From: Acidobacteriota bacterium
Lineage (GTDB): Bacteria; Acidobacteriota; UBA6911; RPQK01; JAJDTT01
Length of the DNA stretch: 40,629 bases
Assembly (NCBI GenBank): GCA_028874215.1
Contig: JAPPLF010000032.1
Span: 1-40,629, forward strand
Direction of reading: 5' to 3'
Shown here: piece after piece, positions 27,337 to 34,683 of the stretch
Position numbering within the stretch: position 1 is the first letter of the stretch
How the letters are laid out: each line of letters starts with the position of its first letter
The notes under the pieces: model-generated
What the model was told of the DNA's origin: nothing
Seen by the model: only the letters and a program-made list of their open reading frames with translations
The model's database searches: none
Position numbers and translations under genes: made by a program

Positions 27337-27537
27337 GCTAAGGGGCTTTCAACCCGCAAGGCCGAGGGTCGTACCGGCGTCAATCATGCGGACTTTACCC
27401 GCATTCGCAACGTACAGCTTGACCGTTTCACCATTGACCGGCTGATAACCGTCCTCAATAGGCTCGGCCAGCGCGTAGACGTGCGAATCGAGGTTCATCC
27501 GCGTGGGGCCGCTGAAGAAGCGCCCGCGCACCGTTGA
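27337..27537 (+). pseudogene. 5'-truncated XRE-family antitoxin
   Basis: The frame reads LSTRKAEGRTGVNHADFTRI, then RNVQLDRFTIDRLITVLNRL and GQRVDVRIEVHP. This matches the helix-turn-helix and C-terminal part of HigA2-like XRE antitoxins, whose usual version is close to TGVNQADFSRIR...DRFTIDRLxxxLNRLGQ. The N-terminal half is missing and the sequence joins directly onto the end of the bactofilin gene. No start codon, promoter or toxin gene is present. It is best read as a decayed antitoxin. The stop is at 27537. Confidence 0.65.
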
Positions 27538-27589
27538 GAGCCTTTTCCCGTTCGCCTTGAGGTGGCGGGTGAGAATACGAGCCGAATGT

Positions 27590-27752
27590 AGAAATCGAAT
27601 TTCTTGTCCGTCTTGACTCTTGCTTCGCGGGAGTCCGGCGGCTAGGAAACCGCCTCCCCATGAGGAAGGGTGATTTCCTAATCGCCCGGTCCTGTTCGCA
27701 TGGCCCTCCAACTCAGGAATCGGCGGTTAGGAAACCGCCGCTCCACATGTCG
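27590..27752 (-). repeat. Multi-hairpin repeat, locus C (diverged)
   Basis: Downstream of, and codirectional with, the AlgJ-like gene (50 bp after its stop). It holds a perfect H1 (27721-27740), an H3-like GGGCGATT/AATCACCC (27668-27686), a second H1 (GGCGGTTTCCTAGCCGCC, around 27636-27654) and, in place of the last H3, a different hairpin AGAAAT-CGA-ATTTCT (27590-27604). The GC-rich coding block is absent. This is the oldest-looking copy. Confidence 0.8.
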
Positions 27753-27802
27753 TAACCTGAATGAAAGACAGGACATTCCGTTGGCCGGGATTTCCCAGGC
27801 GC

Positions 27803-28963
27803 CTATTGGCGGCTCGAATTGGAAGGAATCGAAATCTTCTGCCAGCCCTCCAGTCCGAAGCGCAGGTCCCTCTCCACAAACTCCCAAACGACTAGTTTCT
27901 TGTCCTCCAGCAGGTCGGGGTTTCTGCTCAACTGCTGCCGGACCAACGTGGACGCTCCTCCGTCATTGACGATCGACGCGACCGGACGTCTCAGGTTCCT
28001 GGCGAGATGCGCCAGAAAGCCCGCCGCTTTGGGGTTGTCGGTCTGGTAGATCCTCAAGAAGCTGTCCCCGAGGACGAGGACCGGGGAATCGGGATCGTCC
28101 TGGTAGAGGTTTCCAGTATCCGACTCGAACACTTGCCGGCAGGTGACCTCCTGGGGAGGAAAGAGCCTTTCGATCGATGGTGAACGGGCCATTCTGAGAA
28201 TGTCGCTGCGGCGCGCGGCTATAACCGGCTTTTGAGCGTATTCCTTCGAACCCGCGGTCACCCAACCCTCTCTCAAGACTCTCTGCGCCACGGCCTGAGC
28301 GGCCAATCCGGCTCCCTCCGGCGTCCAATGCGTGTCTTGCGAGAGATAGAGGGGCTCTCCGTTGGTTGAGCGGTCCCGCCGTCGCTCCTGGTGGAAAGTC
28401 CCAAAGAGATCGATGGTTGGTATCCCCGCGTCGTTCAATTGGGAGATGAACTCCAGCGTATGCGAGGAATCCGCGATTCCTTCGGGGTCAGCTCGAGAAC
28501 TGACCCGTTCGGGATAGATGCTGGCCTTGCCGGGGACCGGCACCACCAACAGTTGGATTCCGCGGTCGGCCAACTGCCGGTGAAAGTCAATGATGGCGGC
28601 GAAGGGATCCTGGAAGTCGGGTTGCCGATCCTTGCCGGGCGGGAAGGATTCGACCAGGAAACGGACCGTGGGAAGATAGAACAGCCAGCCGTCGCGCCCG
28701 ACCAAGACGTTGCTCCCGGGTTCCCCGGACAGTGGGAACCAGATGTTCCGCGCCAATGAGCGGGAGTTGCGGGCGAACCAGGAGGTCTCCTCGATTTCGT
28801 CCTCGACATCTCTGAGATGCTGCTCCGCAGGCACGTTCAACACCAATTCGGCGACGACAGGCCGATCACCCTGTGTCCACTCGAACACGACCTGAGATGC
28901 GGGAACGAAGCCGATCACGGCGAAAAATGCCGTCACCAGAAATCGGTATTTCAGTTCCACCAT
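27803..28963 (-). CDS. AlgJ/AlgX-like SGNH O-acetyltransferase component
   Basis: A 386-residue protein with one N-terminal membrane or signal segment (about 7-27) and a periplasmic SGNH-like domain. The catalytic residues expected for AlgJ/AlgX are visible: D210 and H212 in QDTHWTPEG and the nucleophile S301 in VLGDSFL. GRDGWLFYLP (89-98) is the conserved opening of the domain. Such proteins transfer acetyl groups, delivered across the membrane by an AlgI-type MBOAT, onto a polysaccharide. The MBOAT gene lies 7 bp upstream. The acceptor glycan is unknown; no alginate biosynthesis genes are present. It is the last gene of a four-gene operon and is followed by repeat locus C. Confidence 0.87.
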   Translation of the reverse strand: MVELKYRFLVTAFFAVIGFVPASQVVFEWTQGDRPVVAELVLNVPAEQHLRDVEDEIEETSWFARNSRSLARNIWFPLSGEPGSNVLVGRDGWLFYLPTVRFLVESFPPGKDRQPDFQDPFAAIIDFHRQLADRGIQLLVVPVPGKASIYPERVSSRADPEGIADSSHTLEFISQLNDAGIPTIDLFGTFHQERRRDRSTNGEPLYLSQDTHWTPEGAGLAAQAVAQRVLREGWVTAGSKEYAQKPVIAARRSDILRMARSPSIERLFPPQEVTCRQVFESDTGNLYQDDPDSPVLVLGDSFLRIYQTDNPKAAGFLAHLARNLRRPVASIVNDGGASTLVRQQLSRNPDLLEDKKLVVWEFVERDLRFGLEGWQKISIPSNSSRQ

Positions 28964-28970
28964 GGATGCC

Positions 28971-30374
28971 TCAAAACTGAAAATAGAGAAAAGGATTGAA
29001 GGCTTGACCGGACATCACTATCAGGGAGCCCAGGAAAAGGCATAGCAAGGCCATGACTTTTGGCCAGGAAAGACGGCGGGTCCACGGCTCGGCCTCGGCG
29101 GCTCCGAAGGCGAACACGCCTGCGACGGCAAAGATGAGAAGATTGGCCGGAGTGAAGATCTGGGCCGAGAGCAGCGCTGCTGAAGCCTGTTCGGAATGGA
29201 AGCCGAACATGAAGCCCAGATAGTCTCCCGCCTGGCCCAGGTTTGGGGCGCGAAAGAGGACCCACGAGAAAAGGACCAGTACGAAAGTCGCGCCCTTTCT
29301 GGCGGGAACCGGCAGGAATGCATAGAAACTGCCCTTGCCGTTCCATCTCTCCAGGCCCAGCAGGGCTCCGTGGTACGCCCCCCACACCAGAAAGGTCCAG
29401 CCGGCTCCATGCCAGAGCCCCCCGACCAGCATCACGATCATTAGATTGACGTAGGTGCGGGAGGGACCCTTCCGATTTCCCCCCAGTGGGACGTACAGGT
29501 AATCCCGCAGGAACGTGGAGAGCGAGATGTGCCACCGTCTCCAGAACTCGGTAATGCTTTCGGCGCGATAGGGAGAGGCGAAATTCCTGGGGAAGTCAAA
29601 GCCCAGGATGCGTCCCAGTCCGAGAGCCATATCCGAGTAACCGGAAAAGTCAAAGTAGATTTGGAAGGCGTAGGCGGTCACGCCGAACCAGGCTTCCAAT
29701 GCTCCTGCGGATTCAGCCCAGAACACGGCATCGGCAACGGCGCCGATGGGATTTGCCAGCAGGATCTTCTTGGAAAACCCGAGAATGAAAAGCGAGGCCC
29801 CGGAAGCGAGCCTCTCCCAGTTGTGAGTCCGCCGAACCAGTTGGGCGGCAATCGTGCGGTAGCGGACGATCGGCCCGGCAATGAGTTGAGGAAACAGGCT
29901 GACGAAGCAAGCGAGGTCGGTGAACGACCGGACTGCCGGCGCGCGGCCCCGGTAGACGTCGATCGTGTAGCTCATGGATTGGAAGGTGTAGAACGAAATG
30001 CCGATGGGAAGCGTGATGTGGAGGATCGAAAAGGTCTCGGATCCAACCAGATTCAGCAGGGTGTTCAAGTTCTCGCCGAAGAACATGTAGTACTTGAAGA
30101 ACCCCAGCAGCCCCAGGTTGGCGGTGATCGAACACACCAGCGCCGCGGTTTTTCCCCGTGTCGAGGTGGCCGGATTCGAGATGGTCTTGCCGCACAGATA
30201 GTCCACGATGGTCGAGGCCAGCATCAGAAGCACGAACCACGGCTTCCACCATCCGTAGAACAGATAACTGACGAAGATCAGGAAAAGGTTGCGGAACCGG
30301 GGCGGTATCAGCCAGTAGCTGAACAGGACGAGTGGCAGGAAGTAGAAAACAAAGATATGAGAAGTGAAGACCAA
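28971..30374 (-). CDS. AlgI-like MBOAT acyltransferase
   Basis: A 467-residue polytopic membrane protein of the MBOAT family, AlgI type. It carries YAFQIYFDFSGYSDMALGLGRILGF (236-260), FWRRWHISLSTFLRDYLYVPLGG (277-299) and the catalytic histidine H322 in GGLWHGAGW. About ten hydrophobic segments are visible. The start is a TTG: its product aligns as MVFTSHIFVFYFLP, the usual opening of AlgI proteins, and no ATG occurs nearby. The TTG lies one base after the stop of the upstream gene, so translation is coupled. It should move acetyl groups from the cytoplasm to the AlgJ-like protein for O-acetylation of an exported or cell-surface polysaccharide. Confidence 0.92.
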   Translation of the reverse strand: MVFTSHIFVFYFLPLVLFSYWLIPPRFRNLFLIFVSYLFYGWWKPWFVLLMLASTIVDYLCGKTISNPATSTRGKTAALVCSITANLGLLGFFKYYMFFGENLNTLLNLVGSETFSILHITLPIGISFYTFQSMSYTIDVYRGRAPAVRSFTDLACFVSLFPQLIAGPIVRYRTIAAQLVRRTHNWERLASGASLFILGFSKKILLANPIGAVADAVFWAESAGALEAWFGVTAYAFQIYFDFSGYSDMALGLGRILGFDFPRNFASPYRAESITEFWRRWHISLSTFLRDYLYVPLGGNRKGPSRTYVNLMIVMLVGGLWHGAGWTFLVWGAYHGALLGLERWNGKGSFYAFLPVPARKGATFVLVLFSWVLFRAPNLGQAGDYLGFMFGFHSEQASAALLSAQIFTPANLLIFAVAGVFAFGAAEAEPWTRRLSWPKVMALLCLFLGSLIVMSGQAFNPFLYFQF

Positions 30375-30375
30375 G

Positions 30376-30861
30376 CTATTCTATGACCAGGTTGGCCCAG
30401 ACCGACCAGTAGCGGGTCCCGTCTTCCTGGAACTTGTCGATCACACCCCCCATATAGTGGTCATCGAGTGGCTCCTCCAAGGCGAGACGATGCAGGTCTC
30501 CCTCCTTGAATCGCCGTACGGTGCCACCGACTTTGCCCGAGAACTCATTCTCAGCATCAGAGCGCGGTTTCAGCGGATTGTAGTGGGCCACCAGGATGTT
30601 CCTGGAACCGACCTGCCCGCGATGGACTGCCCGGACTTGGTATTTCAGGACGTAGGCATAGTCGTAGAGATCGTTGGGCGGGAACTTGCCGGGAATCTCC
30701 AGGAGTTCGGCGGTAATCTCCACACTTCCCGCAGTGGTGATCTCAGCATCGATTCCGGAAAGTTGCTGAGGTCCGCTGCACGCAGGCCATGACAGCGCCA
30801 TCAGGAACAGACCGGACGTGAAGGAACGTCCACCGGAAGAAAGCTTTATTTGCGGTCTCAC
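30376..30861 (-). CDS. Small exported protein linked to MBOAT operon
   Basis: A 161-residue protein with a GTG start that overlaps the stop of the PD40 gene (GTGA). The N-terminus (FTSGLFLMALSWPACSG) is a signal sequence with a cysteine that could be lipidated, although the preceding residues are a poor lipobox. The mature part is a single small domain with ITAELLEIPGKFPPNDLYDYAYVLKYQVRAVHRG, VAHYNPLKPR and a WSVWANLVIE end. I recall similar unnamed proteins beside AlgI-type genes, but no function is known to me. Its position between the propeller and acyltransferase genes suggests a role in the same envelope process. Confidence 0.6.
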   Translation of the reverse strand: MRPQIKLSSGGRSFTSGLFLMALSWPACSGPQQLSGIDAEITTAGSVEITAELLEIPGKFPPNDLYDYAYVLKYQVRAVHRGQVGSRNILVAHYNPLKPRSDAENEFSGKVGGTVRRFKEGDLHRLALEEPLDDHYMGGVIDKFQEDGTRYWSVWANLVIE

Positions 30862-31970
30862 TTCCGTCGAACTTCAGAGTAGGTCCAATGGGGCTCCCAG
30901 GATTCGGGCAGATGCAAGACGGGTCCGTCCTTGGTTGCCGCGTGCAGTTTGCGCAAGGCCTTGCTTTCGCCGCCGATGGTCGGAGCGTCACTCAATCGCA
31001 TCAGCGCCATGGGGGCGCCTTGTCGACGCACTCCTGCCTGATCCGTCTGTGACCGCATCACCTTGAGGTCTTCTTCAGGGGATCGCGTAAAGAGAACATA
31101 GTTCCCGTCGGGAGATATCTGGCCCCCGTAGATATGACGGCCATCCTCGCCATAGACCAAGTTTCGGTTTTGTCCGGTCTTGTCAGCCATCCAGAGTTGG
31201 GTCCACCCATGTTCGAGCTTTTGACCGGAGCGGCGAGCCATTTCACCCCCGTCCATGACTTCTTGATTGGCAGGACGGTGAGAATAAACCAGACGCCCGG
31301 AATCGGGAAACCAGTCGCCGGTGCAACAGCCGGGACCGCTGACCGAGTGCAGCGTCCCCGAATTGATCTCAATCTGCACGACGCCCCAGGCATCTCCTCG
31401 TCGATTTGCGGGGCCGCACAACATAGTCCCGTCCGGGGACCAGAACAGTTGTTGGTAGATGCCCTGGCGCGGCATCTTGCTCACCTGTGATCCGGTCTCG
31501 AGGTCATGGATCCGTATCCCATCCTTGTACAAGCAGGCGATCTGCTTTCCGTCCGGACTCCACGAGGCCCACGGGTATTCGCCTCGGCCGCCCAATTCAG
31601 CCGCGTGACTCCCATCGGAACTGGCGATGACGAGAGATCCTTGCAGACCCCAGTTGAGATGGTGAAAGGTGGAGCCGACGGCCAGCCGGCGGTAGAGCAG
31701 TTTTTTCCCGTCCGGGGAGAACCGCGCCCCCATTTCGTGCTGATCGGGTGAACTTGTCAGATTGAGTCGCCGGCTGCCGTCCGGACGGCTCATGAAAAGG
31801 TCCCAGTCGCCGCTCTCCGCGCGGGCGCTGTAGATGATCCACCCTTTTTCCCGCACCTCGTTGGCCAGGGCATCGACGCGCGGGTCCGCAGCGGACAAGT
31901 GCCCGAAGAGCATGGCGGGCAGGACGATGCCCAGTTGTAACAGTTTGCAAATGCGAGGTTTAAATGTCAC
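30858..31970 (-). CDS. Exported TolB/PD40-type beta-propeller protein
   Basis: A 370-residue protein. The GTG start at 31970 has GGAGG ten bases upstream and opens a signal peptide (ICKLLQLGIVLPAMLFGHLSA). At least five PD40 blades with the SPDG motif are visible: ARFSPDGKKLLY, ASWSPDGKQIAC, LFWSPDGTMLCG, DWFPDSGRLVYS and QISPDGNYVLFTRS. Such propellers bind proteins or glycans in the periplasm. It heads the coupled operon with the small exported protein, AlgI-like and AlgJ-like genes. The shared promoter-like motif (copy 2) lies 30 bp upstream. An in-frame ATG at 32132 is rejected because it would read through that promoter. Confidence 0.8.
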   Translation of the reverse strand: MTFKPRICKLLQLGIVLPAMLFGHLSAADPRVDALANEVREKGWIIYSARAESGDWDLFMSRPDGSRRLNLTSSPDQHEMGARFSPDGKKLLYRRLAVGSTFHHLNWGLQGSLVIASSDGSHAAELGGRGEYPWASWSPDGKQIACLYKDGIRIHDLETGSQVSKMPRQGIYQQLFWSPDGTMLCGPANRRGDAWGVVQIEINSGTLHSVSGPGCCTGDWFPDSGRLVYSHRPANQEVMDGGEMARRSGQKLEHGWTQLWMADKTGQNRNLVYGEDGRHIYGGQISPDGNYVLFTRSPEEDLKVMRSQTDQAGVRRQGAPMALMRLSDAPTIGGESKALRKLHAATKDGPVLHLPESWEPHWTYSEVRRK

Positions 31971-31999
31971 CGCGACGTGCCTCCAGTGACGAGACTGCC

Positions 32000-32033
32000 C
32001 ACTACGATAGACCGGGGACCGGGTGAAGTCCAC
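32000..32033 (-). promoter_or_regulatory. Shared promoter-like motif, copy 2
   Basis: On the minus strand: TGGACT (32027-32032), 17 bp, TATCGT (32004-32009), ending 30 bp before the PD40 gene start. It differs from copy 1 at 3 of 34 positions. It lies back to back with copy 3 (160 bp away) in the 320-bp region between two divergent operons, which otherwise holds no gene I can support. The palindrome seen at copy 1 is broken here. Confidence 0.7.
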
Positions 32034-32192
32034 CATGATCTCCGGCACCTCACGTGACCAAACGGACTTGGGTGCCCCGAATCCACGAATCACTCCGGCA
32101 ACGGAGCCTGAAATCTTTCGGGATTGATCCATTCAACAGCACCGACTGCCAGGAACGCCTGTTGGGCGTCGTCCAAGACATCCAGCAGCCGT

Positions 32193-32226
32193 GTGGACAT
32201 CACCTGGTCCCCGTTCTATCTTGGTG
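32193..32226 (+). promoter_or_regulatory. Shared promoter-like motif, copy 3
   Basis: On the plus strand: TGGACA (32194-32199), 17 bp, TATCTT (32217-32222), ending 64 bp before the start of paralog 4. It differs from copy 1 at 2 of 34 positions. TGGACA is the closest of the three to a sigma-70 -35 box. The orientation relative to the downstream gene is the same as for copies 1 and 2. Confidence 0.7.
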
Positions 32227-32290
32227 GGAAATCTCGTTGGTGGGGCAGGCTCCCATGCTCCGGAAAAACGAATCAGATGGAGGCATCGCG

Positions 32291-34669
32291 ATGAGGCAAG
32301 CCGTTCTCATTCTGTTCTTGTTTACCCCCTCGATCGTCCTTCACGGAGAAGATTCAGGCGTTTTGCCGACGCCTCAGGATTTTCAGCGGACACATGGCGC
32401 CATCTCCCTCAGTGGGGAAGTTACGGTCGACTACCTCTTGCCCGCTACGCCGTCCGAAAAGCTGGAAATCGCCGTCGGCTTGATCGACGGGGCCCTGCGG
32501 GACGCGGAAGTGGAGATCACACCGCAACGTTACGGCTTGTCGGAACAACAATCAGGCGGTGATTTGAAGATCCTGCTTGCCTCCTATGCCGACTGGACAC
32601 GCCCAGGCGGCTCGGCCCGGCGTGACGTATTGAGCTTCAGTGACCGCGAGCTTTTGAGTTCCCCAAGCGCAACCGGCCAGGAATATGTCCTCTGGGTCGA
32701 TCCGGCCAATCGAAGCATTTACTTGATCGGTTCCGGAGACCAGGGCGTTCTCTACGCAGCCGTCTCTCTGGCGCAGTTGATCCAGGGCGCGGCCGGTGAG
32801 ATCCGGATTGAAGGTTGTCAGATCAGGGACCATCCCGACTTCGAATACAGGCTGGCTGCCGACTGGCTGATGAACGTTGAAATCGATCGGTGGAGCTATG
32901 ACTGGGGCGACGGGGTCCAGGCCTATACCAAACGAATCAAGCGAAAGCTCGACCTCTGCCTGCGGCAGAAAATCAACATGGTCCTGTTTCACGGATATGG
33001 CTGGGGCACGGATCTGTTCCCCGAATTCCCGGTGATGATGCAGGAACTGAACCAGTACGCCCGTCAGCGGGGCATCCATCTGATGTCCGCCGGCTATGGC
33101 GCAAGCTATGGCATGAGCTACCAGGGCGGTCCTCTTTACGAAGAAGCGCCTTATCTGGGCAAGCTCTTCCTGAATCGGGAATCTTATCCCGAAGGGAAGG
33201 TGTATGAATGTATGGGATTCCCTTACAAGAGAAAAGGAGGAATGAATCCTCGAACCACAGGCAGCTGCCGGGCCAATGATGACCTCAATCGGCTGAAGGC
33301 CGAAGAGTTCCGAAACTATGTGGCGAAAACGGAACCTGGAGCGCTCTATATTCATTTCGAGGATTTCGGGGGATTCAACGGCACGCAGGGCTCCTGGCTG
33401 CAGCGCTGTGACCGTTGCCGCGCCCGCTGGCCCAACGACGCCCTGAAGGCTCCGGATGGCGGAGCTGCCGGACTGGCCCATGGATACCGCGAGCTGATCG
33501 AAGCCATCTTCAGCGTCAAGAATCCCGACACCGGTTACGATGCCTCGCGCGACTGTGTCATCGTCCCGATTTCGCCCGTCTACATCACGGACTCCCGAGA
33601 TCCGGCGGATTGGCAGAATGTTATTGAACTCTGGGAAGAGACTGCGCGATTGTTGCCGGCATCAAGAAACATTCAGATCGGATTCCGCGAGATTTTTCCG
33701 CAGCAGGATACGGCCAGGAGATTTGTCGACGACTACAACCAGGCGATGGTAAGGGCGGACCGGCCCTTCAAAATGTTCATGTTCTTCTGTAGTGGCGCAA
33801 ACTATTTCTACAACGACTATCCCGTTACCTCCTCTCCGGCGTTGAACGCCGCGTTTTTGGGAGCCGGCACCATCTATGACGGCGGGAACGGGTTCAACCA
33901 GGAACCGCTTCAGTGGATCGACGCCGAATACAGTTGGAACGCCCGGTCCACCGGGTTTTACCGGGACCCGAAGTCCTACGAGACGGCGATGACGATCCGG
34001 CTGGACCTTCAACACAATCGAGTTTGGCCGGAAGAGATCTATGGGCAAGGAGGCTTGCTCGAGCGGGCTTGCATCCGACTCTACGGTGAGAAAGCGGCAC
34101 CCTCGATGGTGCGTTTCAACACCCTCTTCGAGGAAGCCACCGCCGATGAGACGCCGCCGAGAATGTGGCCCAGGCTCTATCCGCTCACGGCCATGTGGCG
34201 GAATCTTGCAGTGGATCGAAGGACTTGGGGCGGACAGATTGAGCATGATCGTCTATTGCAGTTCATGAAAGAACACCAACTTTCGGCAGACGATCTTCAT
34301 TCGCGCCTCATATCCCGCTGGAGGAAGTGGGAACGAGTCACGCGGCAGGGAGCAGGGCTCCTGGAAGAAGCACTCAGAGTGACCGGGCCCTACGAGGAAT
34401 CCAGGGCCGACCTGGAGCACCTGTTGTCGACCGCACGGCTCGGAGCGGGGTTTGCCGAACTTATTGCCAACCTGCACTCCTATTTCTTGATGGCGCCCGG
34501 CGGGGCGAAAGAGGTCCAAAGGGAGTTGATACGCGAACAGGCCGAGCGCCTCGAAGTGTTCGTTCGCAACCAGTTTGGGACGGAGACGCTCCATCCCTCC
34601 GGAGGTGAAGTCGGAAGCTCTCTTGCGGCCTTGAAACGAATTCAGGAAGCCGTTTCGTCCGGCAACTGA
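32291..34669 (+). CDS. Exported GH20-like protein, paralog 4
   Basis: 792 residues, the shortest of the five. ATG 32291 has TGGAGG seven bases upstream and begins the signal peptide MRQAVLILFLFTPSIVLHG; the frame is open upstream to 32054 but this would cross the promoter motif. Motifs: QGVLYAAVSLAQL, YIHFED (353-358, with F replacing the second H), CDRC (373-376) then RWPND (379-383), GFREIFPQQ and DAEYSWN. The C-terminal TDPSGGD of the other paralogs is eroded to LHPSGGE. It heads the operon with paralog 5, TPR and CRTAC1 genes, and is divergent from the O-acetylation operon. Confidence 0.75.
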   Translation: MRQAVLILFLFTPSIVLHGEDSGVLPTPQDFQRTHGAISLSGEVTVDYLLPATPSEKLEIAVGLIDGALRDAEVEITPQRYGLSEQQSGGDLKILLASYADWTRPGGSARRDVLSFSDRELLSSPSATGQEYVLWVDPANRSIYLIGSGDQGVLYAAVSLAQLIQGAAGEIRIEGCQIRDHPDFEYRLAADWLMNVEIDRWSYDWGDGVQAYTKRIKRKLDLCLRQKINMVLFHGYGWGTDLFPEFPVMMQELNQYARQRGIHLMSAGYGASYGMSYQGGPLYEEAPYLGKLFLNRESYPEGKVYECMGFPYKRKGGMNPRTTGSCRANDDLNRLKAEEFRNYVAKTEPGALYIHFEDFGGFNGTQGSWLQRCDRCRARWPNDALKAPDGGAAGLAHGYRELIEAIFSVKNPDTGYDASRDCVIVPISPVYITDSRDPADWQNVIELWEETARLLPASRNIQIGFREIFPQQDTARRFVDDYNQAMVRADRPFKMFMFFCSGANYFYNDYPVTSSPALNAAFLGAGTIYDGGNGFNQEPLQWIDAEYSWNARSTGFYRDPKSYETAMTIRLDLQHNRVWPEEIYGQGGLLERACIRLYGEKAAPSMVRFNTLFEEATADETPPRMWPRLYPLTAMWRNLAVDRRTWGGQIEHDRLLQFMKEHQLSADDLHSRLISRWRKWERVTRQGAGLLEEALRVTGPYEESRADLEHLLSTARLGAGFAELIANLHSYFLMAPGGAKEVQRELIREQAERLEVFVRNQFGTETLHPSGGEVGSSLAALKRIQEAVSSGN

Positions 34670-34683
34670 CGAGGAGATTCAGA

